NCBI GenBank assembly: GCA_946185535.1
Contig: CAMHJX010000021.1
Span: forward strand, 1 to 61,415
DNA length: 61,415 nucleotides
Reading direction: 5' to 3'
From: an uncultured Bacteroidales bacterium
GTDB lineage: Bacteria; Bacteroidota; Bacteroidia; Bacteroidales; F082
Within the stretch, counting starts at the first letter, position 1. Each line of letters begins with the position of its first letter. Under the pieces are notes generated by a model. The model searched no databases, was not told the origin of the DNA, and saw nothing but the letters and a program-made list of their open reading frames with translations. A program made the position numbers and the translations under genes. Below are positions 1 through 8,731 of this stretch, one piece after another.

Positions 1-26
1 CCACATTAGGACTTGACACGTTTCAT

Positions 27-54
27 CTTTCGACCGCTCGTGATTGCAAATCCG
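27..54. repeat. Dispersed repeat at the left window end
   Basis: CTTTCGACCGCTCGTGATT (27-45) recurs in inverted orientation at 61367-61385 at the other end of the window. The rest of 1-260 holds no gene I can support; a 63-codon minus-strand ORF at 23-214 runs through this repeat and looks spurious. Repeats at both ends may be why the assembly or window stops here. Confidence 0.6.
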
Positions 55-272
55 CTGGAACGGGGGTTTTCGACAATGGCCATTGCCTATGCAAACTATC
101 ATTTGGCGTTATGCTTTTTTGCTCGGGAAGCGAAAAAACCATAGACAACCCCATAGACAATGAGGGATGATGCGGTTTCTTAATAGTTGAAATCCAAGCA
201 TTTATATAATTCATTCATTGCTAATTGATAGACAAGGCGGTCGAAGGGCTTGACAACGCTTCACAAGAAGCC

Positions 273-322
273 TACTTTTGCATCATCTTTTAAACTACAA
301 AGCGATGAAAGACGTAGTTTTG
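273..322 (+). promoter_or_regulatory. Two Bacteroidota -7 elements upstream of the first gene
   Basis: TACTTTTG at 273-280 and TAGTTTTG at 315-322 both match TAnnTTTG. They lie 81 and 39 nt upstream of the ATG at 361, so they favour that ATG over the longer frame opening at 250, which begins upstream of both. Confidence 0.5.
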
Positions 323-360
323 CAACAAACAAGAACAATAACCATAAAAATACAAACACT

Positions 361-555
361 ATGAAAAAGGCAATAACATTTTTCGCATTAATCATCCTGT
401 ATATTTGCGGCAAAGCCCAACAGGGGGAAATCATCTATGTAGACTATGAACCTGATTGGATTGCTCAAGACAGCTTTGACACTTTATGGATCGATTTTGA
501 TCAAGACGGAGGATGCCTAGCTTTAATAATGCAAGAATGTCCAAATACAGATTGA
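361..555 (+). CDS. Truncated secreted protein, paralogue of the next gene's N-terminus
   Basis: Encodes 64 residues: a signal peptide (lysines, a hydrophobic stretch, cleavage near GKAQ) followed by about 45 residues. The mature part resembles the start of the 589-1401 protein: GEIIYVDYEPD against NGIIYTYPDTS, then a WIDFDQDG-like segment against FWDLTKDG. It stops before any further domain or sorting signal, so it is probably the decayed 5' end of a duplicated gene. The ATG at 361 was chosen because the signal peptide begins there and promoters lie just upstream. Function unknown; it may still be made as a small secreted peptide. Confidence 0.5.
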   Translation: MKKAITFFALIILYICGKAQQGEIIYVDYEPDWIAQDSFDTLWIDFDQDGGCLALIMQECPNTD

Positions 556-588
556 TTGTAATAGCAACCATATTAAACACTTAATACA

Positions 589-1401
589 ATGAAAGAATTA
601 AATAATTACTTACTGCTTTGGACAGTGACCTTTTTCTTGTCCTTACCAGGTAAGGCCCAAGACAACGGCATTATCTACACATATCCTGATACGTCAATAT
701 ACCACACAAATGTCGAATGGAACACTGATTATCATCGTTTTTTTTGGGACCTCACCAAAGATGGTGAGCCTGACATCACATTCTATTTTGCATGGAACAG
801 AAATACTGACAGGGTTGATATTGACGCGGCTCCGATGTACGAAACCTATGCAATGGGTTTCCCAGATAAGTTATGGATGATATATGACCTTGACATACCT
901 CTTAACAGTGAAGAAGCGTGCTGGATTGTCAATATTTTAGGGCCAAATTATGGTGATCAGCCAGGGAACGACACCTCTCTTTACAAGACCGTTGCCTTCA
1001 GAAGAGAATTGGACAACTCCTATTATTATGGATGGTTTTTACTGAAAGCCGATTGGATTGGTTCCGGCATGACATTCCACATACTTGAATCCGCTTTTTG
1101 CACCATTCCAAACTATCCTCTGATGTGGGGCCAAACAGACCTCACGGGCATAGAGGAAAACGGAGATTCTTCTGCTTTCGCCATTGTCCATCCCAATCCC
1201 ACCACAGGTATAGTAACCATCACTGGAGAGAACCTACGACAGGCCGAGGTGGTCAATACTCTCGGGCAAAAGATACTTAGTGTTCAAGGCAAAAGAGACA
1301 AACTCCATATCGACATGACTGCGCTGCCCACAGGGATATACTTCGTCACTATCACCGACGAGGAAGGACGGAAGTGCGTGCGTAAGGTGGTAAAGGAGTA
1401 A
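589..1401 (+). CDS. Secreted protein with T9SS type A sorting domain
   Basis: 270 residues. Residues 1-23 form a signal peptide ending in GKAQ. The middle, about residues 24-185, is rich in aromatic residues and aspartate and matches no family I recognise. The last ~75 residues are a typical T9SS sorting domain: HPNPTTG, a GQKIL turn, LPTGIYFV and a basic KVVKE end. The product should be exported across the inner membrane by Sec and across the outer membrane by the PorKLMN system encoded at 41-47 kb. It converges with the next gene with only 2 nt between stop codons, so transcription of the pair may interfere. Confidence 0.8.
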   Translation: MKELNNYLLLWTVTFFLSLPGKAQDNGIIYTYPDTSIYHTNVEWNTDYHRFFWDLTKDGEPDITFYFAWNRNTDRVDIDAAPMYETYAMGFPDKLWMIYDLDIPLNSEEACWIVNILGPNYGDQPGNDTSLYKTVAFRRELDNSYYYGWFLLKADWIGSGMTFHILESAFCTIPNYPLMWGQTDLTGIEENGDSSAFAIVHPNPTTGIVTITGENLRQAEVVNTLGQKILSVQGKRDKLHIDMTALPTGIYFVTITDEEGRKCVRKVVKE

Positions 1402-1403
1402 AA

Positions 1404-3950
1404 CTACTCCACCACCAGCTTACGCGTCACCAAGCTGCCACCCAGCATCTGCACAGTGTAAACCCCAGCGGGCCAACGGCTCACATCGATGGTGCGCTGC
1501 CCTTCGACGGTGAAGGTGGCCACAATCTGTCCCTGCATGTTGAGCACCATCACACTGACGACACCCTTGTCATAGTCGGTGCGAAGGGTGAACTGGCCTT
1601 TCGCTGGATTGGGATAGAGCTCAGCGGTGAAAGCCGGCTCAGCATGGGCTTCGTGGACATTCACCAACAAGTCCTCGTCATTACTATAGGTCACAACCTT
1701 GCCCGAGACACGCAAAACCGGGTTGTCGGGCGCAGCACACTCAGTGCAAGTCACGCCATCGATGCAGTCAGGATGGTTGGGATGGCAGAGGTCAAGGTAG
1801 GTCGGGTCAAACTGATAGAACAACTCGGCTTGTCCGGCAGTAAGATATTCCGAAAGGTCGAAGTCCCAAACCATGCCGATGCTGCCAGGACACCAACCGC
1901 TGCGGGGATAGGTCCAAGTGCCGTTTTGCGGCTGACAGCCCGCCGGATTAGGCGTGCAGTTGCGCCACAAGTGCTGGTCGTATTTGCTCTGTCCATTCAC
2001 GAAGATGTGGTGTGTGGCCTCATAAAACTCGGCGGCGTTGCCCGTGTTGTAGCTGTTGTTGGTGCCGCTGCTCCAGTTGTGGCCAGTCGTCGTGATTTTC
2101 AGTTTGGCAGACTGCGCCTGTTCGCTGAAGGAATAATCCACAACGGGTACGGGCTGCTGGTTGGCGTAGTCGCCAAAGGCGTATGTGCCAAACCAAATCT
2201 CATCGACATCGACATAAAGGTAGTCTGGCGTGCCTTTAGTGAAGCTGAAAATCAGGTTGGGGTTATACCCGCTGCCAGCCCAACTTTCCATGTAGAACTC
2301 AAGCTCGACCAAGCCCTGCAACAAAGAAGTGTAGTCGCTCACATCAAGGTCGTCTTCACACTGCACACCGAAGGGCGTGATGTAGCGGAACAACTCCACC
2401 CATTCGCCACGGTAGTTACGCACCTTGACACCACCCACGCGGTCGTAGCTATCGCAGTTGCCATTCACGCAGTTGTGGTCGTAATGCGCCATAATCTCTT
2501 TGAACGCACCCACATGCGAAGGCAGTACATATTCACCTTTGGCACTGTGTACGGTCGGAGTGCAGACGAGGTCGCCGTTCATCGTCACCACATCCAATTG
2601 GCTGTCAATTTGTTCGGTAACTTCAAAACTATTGATGAAGGTCGTCGTCTTGTCGCCAGATTGCGTCACGCTGACGGTCATGTTGTATGAACCAAAGACT
2701 GAAGGTGTCCAGAAACCATAATAATAGCCGTTTTCAGGGTCATCGGGATAGTCGGTCTGTAAGGCGATGTATTCGCCATTAATGGAAGCATGTACATTGG
2801 TGAACTTAATGACTTCGGGATGCTCAATATAAGCCGAAACGACAATCATCACGGGATGGAGGTCGTCCATATAGACCTTGGTACCATCGTAGGGACGGCG
2901 GATTTTCACCTCAGGCTCGTAAGCGTAAGGGTCAACCACCTCAAAGCTTTTCACCACATCGGGGGCGGGTAGCCAGTTGTCATCGCCAGCTTGCGTGGCC
3001 TTAAACTTGACGACACCCGTCTCACCCGTCAAGGTGAGCACATTGCCGCTGATGGTGGCAGGGCCTTCCATCATCTCGAAGCTGACGGGCAGTCCCGACG
3101 AAGCTGTGGCCACAAGGGTAATCGGGTCATTGAAAATCAACTGGTTGGGAATGTCGGCCATCTCGATGAGTTGGGCATTACCGTCGGGCTGCTGACGCAC
3201 GAGGAGGTTATCGAAGCCGCCCGTGCCACCTTGCGAGTGGAAGAAGATACCATCCCACACTTGGTAGTCGTTCGAGTCGCCACTGCCTGGGGTGAGGTTC
3301 ATGCAGACATTGGTGCAGCCAGCCATCTGTATCCATTCGCCCTCGCAGCCAGGCTTGACGAACACCGTCACCGCGCCTGCGCCGTTAAAGGCCGTGAAGT
3401 CGAACGACATCTTGTAGCGTGTCCAGCCGCCCTCTTCATAGTCGAAGGGAATACTAGTGCCGTCGGGCAGACAAACCTTGGCATGGCCGCTGTCGCCTTG
3501 GCTCTTGATGAAGAGATAGACGCCGCCATCGGGGTCGGTCATGCCAGGCAGGATGTGACCATCGCCGTCGCCATCGAAGCCCACGCCGAAGAACGAGCCC
3601 CACCATGTGCGGTTCATGTCGATTTCAAGGTCCATGATGCCACCGTTCTGGAAGCTGAAGTTAAAGTTGGACGAGGCTTTGCGGGTGGCTGTGCGTCCCA
3701 CACCTGAGCCACCGTAAGGATACCAAATGGCGAGGCTCTCGTCGGGAGCCATGTCGGATCCACAGACATAGCTGACATCGAAGTCCTGCGACGAGGTGGC
3801 AGTCTGATAATGCGTTACCCAGCCATCTTGGCCGTTGAGGTTCTGTGAGCCTTCGGTGAGGCTGTTGAAGTCGTAGAGGTATTCCACTTGGGCCTTTGCC
3901 GTGAAGGCAAAAAGGAGATACGTAATGAGTATTGCTATTCTTCTTTTCAT
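1404..3950 (-). CDS. PNGase F-like peptide N-glycosidase, T9SS-secreted
   Basis: 848 residues. Order: signal peptide (1-20, ending AKAQ), a lectin- or laminin-G-like region (~25-255), an Ig-like segment (~260-340), a PNGase F two-lobed domain (~450-710) and a T9SS sorting domain (~772-848, LYPNPAKG to RKLVVE). The PNGase F call rests on the CDSYDR motif followed by GEWVELFRYITPF, on GTPDYLY, and on NAAEFYEATHH and SGWCPGS. The three catalytic acids of Elizabethkingia PNGase F (D60, E118, E206) align with D503, E555 and E641. The enzyme would deamidate glycosylated asparagine and release intact N-glycans from host or dietary glycoproteins, outside the cell. The ATG at 3950 was preferred over a longer frame (to 4022) because it begins the signal peptide and lies downstream of a promoter. 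Confidence 0.85.
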   Translation of the reverse strand: MKRRIAILITYLLFAFTAKAQVEYLYDFNSLTEGSQNLNGQDGWVTHYQTATSSQDFDVSYVCGSDMAPDESLAIWYPYGGSGVGRTATRKASSNFNFSFQNGGIMDLEIDMNRTWWGSFFGVGFDGDGDGHILPGMTDPDGGVYLFIKSQGDSGHAKVCLPDGTSIPFDYEEGGWTRYKMSFDFTAFNGAGAVTVFVKPGCEGEWIQMAGCTNVCMNLTPGSGDSNDYQVWDGIFFHSQGGTGGFDNLLVRQQPDGNAQLIEMADIPNQLIFNDPITLVATASSGLPVSFEMMEGPATISGNVLTLTGETGVVKFKATQAGDDNWLPAPDVVKSFEVVDPYAYEPEVKIRRPYDGTKVYMDDLHPVMIVVSAYIEHPEVIKFTNVHASINGEYIALQTDYPDDPENGYYYGFWTPSVFGSYNMTVSVTQSGDKTTTFINSFEVTEQIDSQLDVVTMNGDLVCTPTVHSAKGEYVLPSHVGAFKEIMAHYDHNCVNGNCDSYDRVGGVKVRNYRGEWVELFRYITPFGVQCEDDLDVSDYTSLLQGLVELEFYMESWAGSGYNPNLIFSFTKGTPDYLYVDVDEIWFGTYAFGDYANQQPVPVVDYSFSEQAQSAKLKITTTGHNWSSGTNNSYNTGNAAEFYEATHHIFVNGQSKYDQHLWRNCTPNPAGCQPQNGTWTYPRSGWCPGSIGMVWDFDLSEYLTAGQAELFYQFDPTYLDLCHPNHPDCIDGVTCTECAAPDNPVLRVSGKVVTYSNDEDLLVNVHEAHAEPAFTAELYPNPAKGQFTLRTDYDKGVVSVMVLNMQGQIVATFTVEGQRTIDVSRWPAGVYTVQMLGGSLVTRKLVVE

Positions 3951-3973
3951 ATTTGTTGGAATTATTTTGAGGA

Positions 3974-3981
3974 CAAAAATA
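3974..3981 (-). promoter_or_regulatory. -7 element for the PNGase F-like gene
   Basis: Minus-strand TATTTTTG (TAnnTTTG), 23 nt upstream of the ATG at 3950. With the plus-strand element at 4023 it makes a compact divergent promoter region. Confidence 0.55.
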
Positions 3982-4022
3982 GAAATAATTGCAAAATAAT
4001 TTGCAGGAAAAGGAAAAAACAC

Positions 4023-4030
4023 TACTTTTG
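4023..4030 (+). promoter_or_regulatory. -7 element for the first lipoprotein
   Basis: TACTTTTG, 24 nt upstream of the ATG at 4055. It lies inside the longer frame opening at 3989, which argues for the ATG at 4055. Confidence 0.55.
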
Positions 4031-4054
4031 CCGTACCAAATAAATTGTTTCAAC

Positions 4055-5113
4055 ATGAAAAACATACGTTTTATTCTAATTATATCATTATTCATTGCCA
4101 TTTTTGACTCATGTAGCACCGACGTTGACATATATGCCGAATACAAGGACGTTCCCATCGTTTACGCCATGCTCAATCCCAAATCTGACACGAATTACAT
4201 CAAGATTACCCGCGCTTTTTGCGGCACCAACGACAATTTCATTAATGCCAACGACGTGGCGCTGATTGCCGACTCGAGCAACTATCCTGGCAAGTTGGAC
4301 ATCCGCATCGTCGAATTGAAAAAGACCCACGGAGACTTATACGAAACTACTGGCCGCGTTATCGTGCTTGACACCATAACCCTTCATGACAAAGAGGAGG
4401 GTACCTTCTATTCCCCCGACCAAACCTTCTATTACACCACCGAGCCTTTCAACACGGGCATGGATGGGGGCAAGTATAAATATCGTCTCATCGTGGTCAA
4501 GCCCAACGGGGACTCGCTTACTGCCCAAACCAACATGGTTGGCAATGGTGAATTCGCCATTATGACAAGTGGCGTGAGCTTCCAGATGGCCGAAACAGAA
4601 CAAGTGAGGAAAATCATGTTTAGGGCCGACGACTTTGCTTCCCTTTACGAAGTCTCGATGCAGTTCAACTACCGCGAGCAAAAGCCAGGCCAAGGAATGA
4701 AGAAAAAAAGCGTCAACCGCACTTTCGGAACAAGAACCATCAAAGAATTCACCAAGCTAGAAGGGTCAGAGAACTCCTATTATTTGGAGTACTCCGCAAA
4801 TTGGTTATTCAACGCCCTATCCAACGCCATCGGCGGAGACACCATTACGAATCCCAATCATCCCAACGTGGTTCGCTACATCGACGATTTCGTCATCTCC
4901 ATCAGTGCCGCCGGTGACGAACTGACCTATTACTATATCGCCAACCTCGCTCAAGCCAGCAGTCCGATGACACTCTTTACAAACTACACCAACATCGAGG
5001 GCGGCTATGGCCTGTTTTCATCCCGCACCCAAATTGAAAAGGTTGTTTCACTCTCTTCCAACACCATAAGAGAGTTATTTGGCATGACATCATGGGGCTT
5101 CAAGGAGCAATAA
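4055..5113 (+). CDS. Lipoprotein, DUF4249-like, first of a paralogous pair
   Basis: 352 residues. A lipoprotein signal peptide leads to Cys20 (IFDSC), followed directly by STDVDIYAEYKD. The body reads as beta strands with repeated polar turns and resembles Bacteroidota DUF4249-type lipoproteins, whose function is unknown; the match is by eye only. It shares the motif order DVPIVYAML, NYIKITRAF, INANDVALIAD.NYPGKL and GGYGLFSSR with the protein at 5181-6227. Likely anchored to the outer membrane. The start was chosen for the lipobox and the promoter at 4023. Confidence 0.7.
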   Translation: MKNIRFILIISLFIAIFDSCSTDVDIYAEYKDVPIVYAMLNPKSDTNYIKITRAFCGTNDNFINANDVALIADSSNYPGKLDIRIVELKKTHGDLYETTGRVIVLDTITLHDKEEGTFYSPDQTFYYTTEPFNTGMDGGKYKYRLIVVKPNGDSLTAQTNMVGNGEFAIMTSGVSFQMAETEQVRKIMFRADDFASLYEVSMQFNYREQKPGQGMKKKSVNRTFGTRTIKEFTKLEGSENSYYLEYSANWLFNALSNAIGGDTITNPNHPNVVRYIDDFVISISAAGDELTYYYIANLAQASSPMTLFTNYTNIEGGYGLFSSRTQIEKVVSLSSNTIRELFGMTSWGFKEQ

Positions 5114-5147
5114 TTACCAAAAAATACGAAGCTTTACGAAAAATTGC

Positions 5148-5155
5148 TACCTTTG
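5148..5155 (+). promoter_or_regulatory. -7 element for the second lipoprotein
   Basis: TACCTTTG followed by GCAG, 26 nt upstream of the ATG at 5181. The second paralogue can therefore be transcribed separately from the first. Confidence 0.55.
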
Positions 5156-5180
5156 CAGTTTCTAAACAACCGACCTAAAG

Positions 5181-6227
5181 ATGAAAAAACTCTTTTTATT
5201 CTTTTTACTCACTGGCTTAGCCTTTTTCAATGCCTGCACCACAGACGTGGACCTCTATTCTGAATACAAAGACATCCCTGTGATTTATGGCCTGCTCGAT
5301 GCCACAGTTGACACCAACTACGTGAGGGTCAACAGGGCTTTCTTGGGCAGTAATGAACAGCACATCAACGCCAATGAGGTGGCCCTCATTGCAGACTCGT
5401 GCAATTACCCAGGCAAATTGAAAGCCTATATCGTTGAATACAAGAACGTTTACGGCAACGAGTACCAACCTACGGGTGACACACTAACGCTTGACACAAC
5501 AACCCTGCACAACAAGGAGGAAGGCCTTTTCTACTCACCCAACCAAAAAGTGTACTTTACCACCGATAGGGAAAAGTTCGCCAACAACAACGGCCACTCC
5601 AAATACAAATACAAACTCGTAGTCTTCAAGGGCAATGACACCATCTCTGCCGAAACAGGCATCGTTGGCGGTGAGGGCTTCAAAATTGCGACCTACTCGC
5701 TCCATTTCACCTCCGAACCTTCAGATAAAGTCGGCAAAATCAAATTCACTGCCGCCGACAATGCCGTCTTTTACGACGTGAAGTTCGTCTTCAACTACCA
5801 CGAATCCATCAATGGAGGCCCGATGGTCGACAAACAAGTGTCGTATTCATGCGGAGCCAGGGGCGTTGATGGCTTGAACTCAGAAAACGGGCTGTATTTC
5901 TTCACTTACAGCAACAACATCCTGTTCAACCTTTTGGAAACTGCCATCGGAGGCGATACGGTTTACGACGTCAACCACCCCAATGTGGTGCGTTCGTTCG
6001 ACAAGTATCCCATCGAAATCAGATTGGCAGCTGGTGGCGATGAACTCTACAACTACATTCAGGTGAACGCGCAGTCAGGCTTCTCGCAAGCCGTACCCGA
6101 CTACACCAATGTCAAAGGAGGCTACGGCGTGTTCTCCTCCAGAATCAACCTGATCCAGAGCGCCCAAATCTCACAAGGCACACAAATCGACCTTTACGGC
6201 AAGCCTTGGGGATTCGTCCAGCAATAG
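5181..6227 (+). CDS. Lipoprotein, paralogue of the preceding gene
   Basis: 348 residues with lipobox FFNAC (Cys19) followed by TTDVDLYSEYKD. It aligns along its whole length with the 4055-5113 product: IPVIYGLLD, NYVRVNRAFLGS, INANEVALIAD, AIGGDTV..NHPNVVR, GGYGVFSSR and a final PWGFVQQ matching SWGFKEQ. The pair arose by tandem duplication and has diverged. Function unknown; a surface or periplasmic lipoprotein role is inferred. Its stop is 23 nt before yicC, so read-through into yicC is possible. Confidence 0.72.
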   Translation: MKKLFLFFLLTGLAFFNACTTDVDLYSEYKDIPVIYGLLDATVDTNYVRVNRAFLGSNEQHINANEVALIADSCNYPGKLKAYIVEYKNVYGNEYQPTGDTLTLDTTTLHNKEEGLFYSPNQKVYFTTDREKFANNNGHSKYKYKLVVFKGNDTISAETGIVGGEGFKIATYSLHFTSEPSDKVGKIKFTAADNAVFYDVKFVFNYHESINGGPMVDKQVSYSCGARGVDGLNSENGLYFFTYSNNILFNLLETAIGGDTVYDVNHPNVVRSFDKYPIEIRLAAGGDELYNYIQVNAQSGFSQAVPDYTNVKGGYGVFSSRINLIQSAQISQGTQIDLYGKPWGFVQQ

Positions 6228-6250
6228 TTATATTCGCAAATACAAAATTT

Positions 6251-7123
6251 ATGATTCGTTCCATGACAGGTTACGGCATTGCCGAACAAACCTATAACGC
6301 GAAGAAAGTATCAGTAGAAGTCAAGACCCTCAACAGCAAACAGTTGGACCTTCAGGTGAAGCTGCCCAACGAATTGCGCTTTGCAGAACTGGATTTCCGA
6401 AACAAGATTGGGGCCAAACTGCAACGCGGCAAGGTGGACGTGGTCATTACCATCACCGACACCGACCTGAGCCAGACTTACCATATCGACCAAGATATTG
6501 TAAAGGCTTACAAGGAGCAGATTGAAACCATCTCCGTTGCCTTGAATGTAGCTCCTGCGGACGACTTGGCTTCCATCCTCTTCCGCATGCCAGGCATCTT
6601 CAACATCCCTGTGGAGAATTACGACGAAGCTTTTGTCGCTAAAGTGGCCGAAACCCTTGAACAGGCTTTGGACATCGTCGACGGCTTCCGCATCCAGGAA
6701 GGCCAGACCTTGAAGAAAGACTTGTTGCATCGCGTGGAACTGATCCTTGACCTGCTTGGCCAAGTGGAACCCTACGAGAAGAGCCGCCACGAGGTCATCA
6801 AGCAACGCATCACCAAGAACCTCAGTGAGTTGACCACGACTGGACAATACGACGAAAACCGCTTCGAGCAGGAACTGATCTATTATCTTGAAAAGCTCGA
6901 CATCACCGAGGAGAAAGTACGCCTGCGCCAGCATTGCAACTACTTCAACGAGAGCTGCGACGACGACCAAGCAGGCAAGAAACTCGGTTTCATCGCCCAG
7001 GAGATGGGCCGCGAAATCAACACCTTGGGCTCGAAGGCCAACGAGGTGAACATCCAGAAGATTGTCGTCAAAATGAAGGACGAGTTGGAGAAAATAAAAG
7101 AACAGGTGTGTAATATTTTATAA
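6251..7123 (+). CDS. yicC: YicC family endoribonuclease-like protein
   Basis: 290 residues, the usual length. It opens with the family hallmark MIRSMTGYG, has a YicC-type N-terminal domain (~1-155) and a DUF1732 C-terminal domain ending in KANEVNIQKIVVKMKDELEKIKEQV, including the conserved REINTLGSKAN stretch. E. coli YicC has been linked to RNA turnover as an endoribonuclease. The ATG at 6251 was chosen over 6206 because the longer frame overlaps the upstream lipoprotein and lacks family similarity. The neighbouring guanylate kinase gene is a common partner of yicC, so this is probably a yicC-gmk-nadD unit. Confidence 0.9.
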   Translation: MIRSMTGYGIAEQTYNAKKVSVEVKTLNSKQLDLQVKLPNELRFAELDFRNKIGAKLQRGKVDVVITITDTDLSQTYHIDQDIVKAYKEQIETISVALNVAPADDLASILFRMPGIFNIPVENYDEAFVAKVAETLEQALDIVDGFRIQEGQTLKKDLLHRVELILDLLGQVEPYEKSRHEVIKQRITKNLSELTTTGQYDENRFEQELIYYLEKLDITEEKVRLRQHCNYFNESCDDDQAGKKLGFIAQEMGREINTLGSKANEVNIQKIVVKMKDELEKIKEQVCNIL

Positions 7124-7192
7124 GCTATCAGCTATCAGCCGTCAGCGGTCAGCAATTGCTAATGCTGATAGCTGACGGCTGACTGCTGAAAG
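7124..7192. repeat. Heptamer-type palindromic repeat, copy 1
   Basis: Built from repeated units such as GCTATCA, GCCGTCA and GCGGTCA and their reverse complements (GCTGATAGC, TGACGGC), giving a long imperfect hairpin between yicC and gmk. Related tracts occur at 10390-10470 and 14463-14538. Confidence 0.7.
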
Positions 7193-7207
7193 CAAAAAAA
7201 CACGACT

Positions 7208-7798
7208 ATGAAAGGAAAACTTCTAATCTTCAGTGCCCCATCGGGCTCGGGCAAAACGACCTTGTTGAATCACGTTATGGCCAACATCCCTGAGATGGCG
7301 TTCTCGGTTTCGGCCACCACTCGCCCACCCCGTGGCGAAGAGGTGAACGGTCGCGAGTATTATTTCCTCACCATGGAAGACTTCAAGCAGCGTGTCGAGA
7401 ACGGCGAATTCCTTGAATGGGAAGAGGTCTATCCCGGCCGTTGCTACGGCACTTTGCTCTCCGTTGTTGCCCAGATGCAGGAAGAAGGCAAGCATGTGGC
7501 CTTCGATGTGGACGTGTGTGGTGGCGTGAACATCAAGAACCACTATGGCGACCAAGCCTTGTCGGTCTTCATCCAAGCTCCGTCGGTGGAAGTGCTGCGC
7601 GAGCGTCTCATCAATCGCGGCACCGATTCGATGGAGGAGATTGAGAACCGAGTCGCCAAGGCCGAATGGGAGACCGAGTTTGCCCAAGGCAAGTTCGACC
7701 GCACCATTGTCAACGACGACCTCGAAACCGCCAAGCGCGAGATCCTCGAAGTGGTCACTACGTTCTTGAATAGTTCCAACGATTCATACACTGGGTAA
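7208..7798 (+). CDS. gmk: Guanylate kinase
   Basis: 196 residues. Phosphorylates GMP to GDP with ATP, an essential step of purine nucleotide synthesis. The P-loop APSGSGKTT is at residues 10-18, followed by the GMP-binding SATTRPPRGEEVNGREYYF segment and the EWEEVYPGRCYGT region. Length is normal. It follows yicC across the heptamer repeat and precedes nadD by 181 nt that contains a dispersed repeat. Confidence 0.96.
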   Translation: MKGKLLIFSAPSGSGKTTLLNHVMANIPEMAFSVSATTRPPRGEEVNGREYYFLTMEDFKQRVENGEFLEWEEVYPGRCYGTLLSVVAQMQEEGKHVAFDVDVCGGVNIKNHYGDQALSVFIQAPSVEVLRERLINRGTDSMEEIENRVAKAEWETEFAQGKFDRTIVNDDLETAKREILEVVTTFLNSSNDSYTG

Positions 7799-7889
7799 GG
7801 GATACCTTTCGCCTCATGACGTCATGGCGGAGGAACATCCGCCATCTCCCAAACGCGAAGATGAATCCCTTTCGATTGGGAGATTGCGG

Positions 7890-7939
7890 GTCAAGCTCGC
7901 AAATCCCCGATTCGACAATGCGAAGCGAGTCAATGACGG
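7890..7939. repeat. REP-like repeat containing ATGCGAAGCGAGTCAATGAC
   Basis: The sequence around ATTCGACAATGCGAAGCGAG at 7910-7939 closely matches 41154-41180 and more loosely 55677-55700 and 16257-16275. It lies between gmk and nadD with no coding potential. This family resembles the interspersed palindromic elements common in Bacteroidota genomes. Confidence 0.6.
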
Positions 7940-7979
7940 TTAAGGCTAGAAAACGGTATTCCTATAAGGTTTACTACCA

Positions 7980-8555
7980 ATGAAAAAAATAGGCATTTAC
8001 TCCGGCTCATTCAACCCCATCCATCACGGCCACGTGATGCTGGCCAACTATTTGGTCGAGTTCTCCGACTTGGATGAACTGTGGTTTGTGGTCACGCCAC
8101 AGAATCCCTTGAAGAAGAAAGAGGATTTGCTTGACGACGATGAGCGCCTCAAGATGGTTCAGCTTGCCATCGGCGATGACCCACGCATCCATGTCAGCGA
8201 CATTGAGATGCACCTGCCCACGCCTTCCTACACCATTAATACCTTAACCGCCCTTTCGGAACAGTATCCCGACAGCGAGTTTGTCTTCATCTGCGGCATG
8301 GACAGCCTGCAAAATTTCAAGAACTGGCGAGAATACCAAAAGATCCTTGACAACTACGAGCTGTTAGTCTTTCCCCGCGAAGGCTACGACGGCGGCGAAC
8401 TTATCAATTATCCTTCTGTGACGGTGCTGAAGACCCCAATCATTGAGATCTCATCCACCTTCATCCGCCAATGCGTCAAGGAGGGGCGCGATGTCAGGCA
8501 TTTCATGCCGGAGAAGGCGTTTGAGTATATGAAAGAGCATCGGCTTTACGAGTAG
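7980..8555 (+). CDS. nadD: Nicotinate-nucleotide adenylyltransferase
   Basis: 191 residues. Transfers AMP from ATP to nicotinate mononucleotide in NAD synthesis. The nucleotidyltransferase signature GSFNPIHHGH is at residues 9-18 and the second signature ISSTFIR lies near residue 158. The length and the final HLYE-like HRLYE tail fit the bacterial NadD family. Likely in the same transcription unit as gmk, with a repeat in the gap. Confidence 0.95.
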   Translation: MKKIGIYSGSFNPIHHGHVMLANYLVEFSDLDELWFVVTPQNPLKKKEDLLDDDERLKMVQLAIGDDPRIHVSDIEMHLPTPSYTINTLTALSEQYPDSEFVFICGMDSLQNFKNWREYQKILDNYELLVFPREGYDGGELINYPSVTVLKTPIIEISSTFIRQCVKEGRDVRHFMPEKAFEYMKEHRLYE

Positions 8556-8573
8556 TTAACATAACCGACTTGT

Positions 8574-8703
8574 GAGATTCCCTAGCGGGAATGGAGCAAC
8601 GTCAATAAGTGATAAGCGGCGGGTTGTAGAGCTTACGGATTGTAAACGTCACGAGCCGCCGCGGGCAACACTAACGACATTTTCCATTCCCGCAGGGAAT
8701 CTC
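8574..8703. repeat. 130-bp dyad repeat, copy 1
   Basis: The ends are GAGATTCCC...GGGAATGGAG and TTCCATTCCC...GGGAATCTC, so each end can fold alone and the two ends can pair. The core has GCGGCGG and CCGCCGC arms around a CTTACGGATTGTAAACGTCA segment. A second copy with the core inverted is at 21552-21682. No ORF is credible here. Confidence 0.75.
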
Positions 8704-8731
8704 GGTCATTTGGCAAAGGTAGAAACAATGC

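Noticed and set aside
8574-8703. Integron attC site
   Set aside because: Has a dyad and GTT/AAC triplets but no attC core layout, no integrase and no cassette array.
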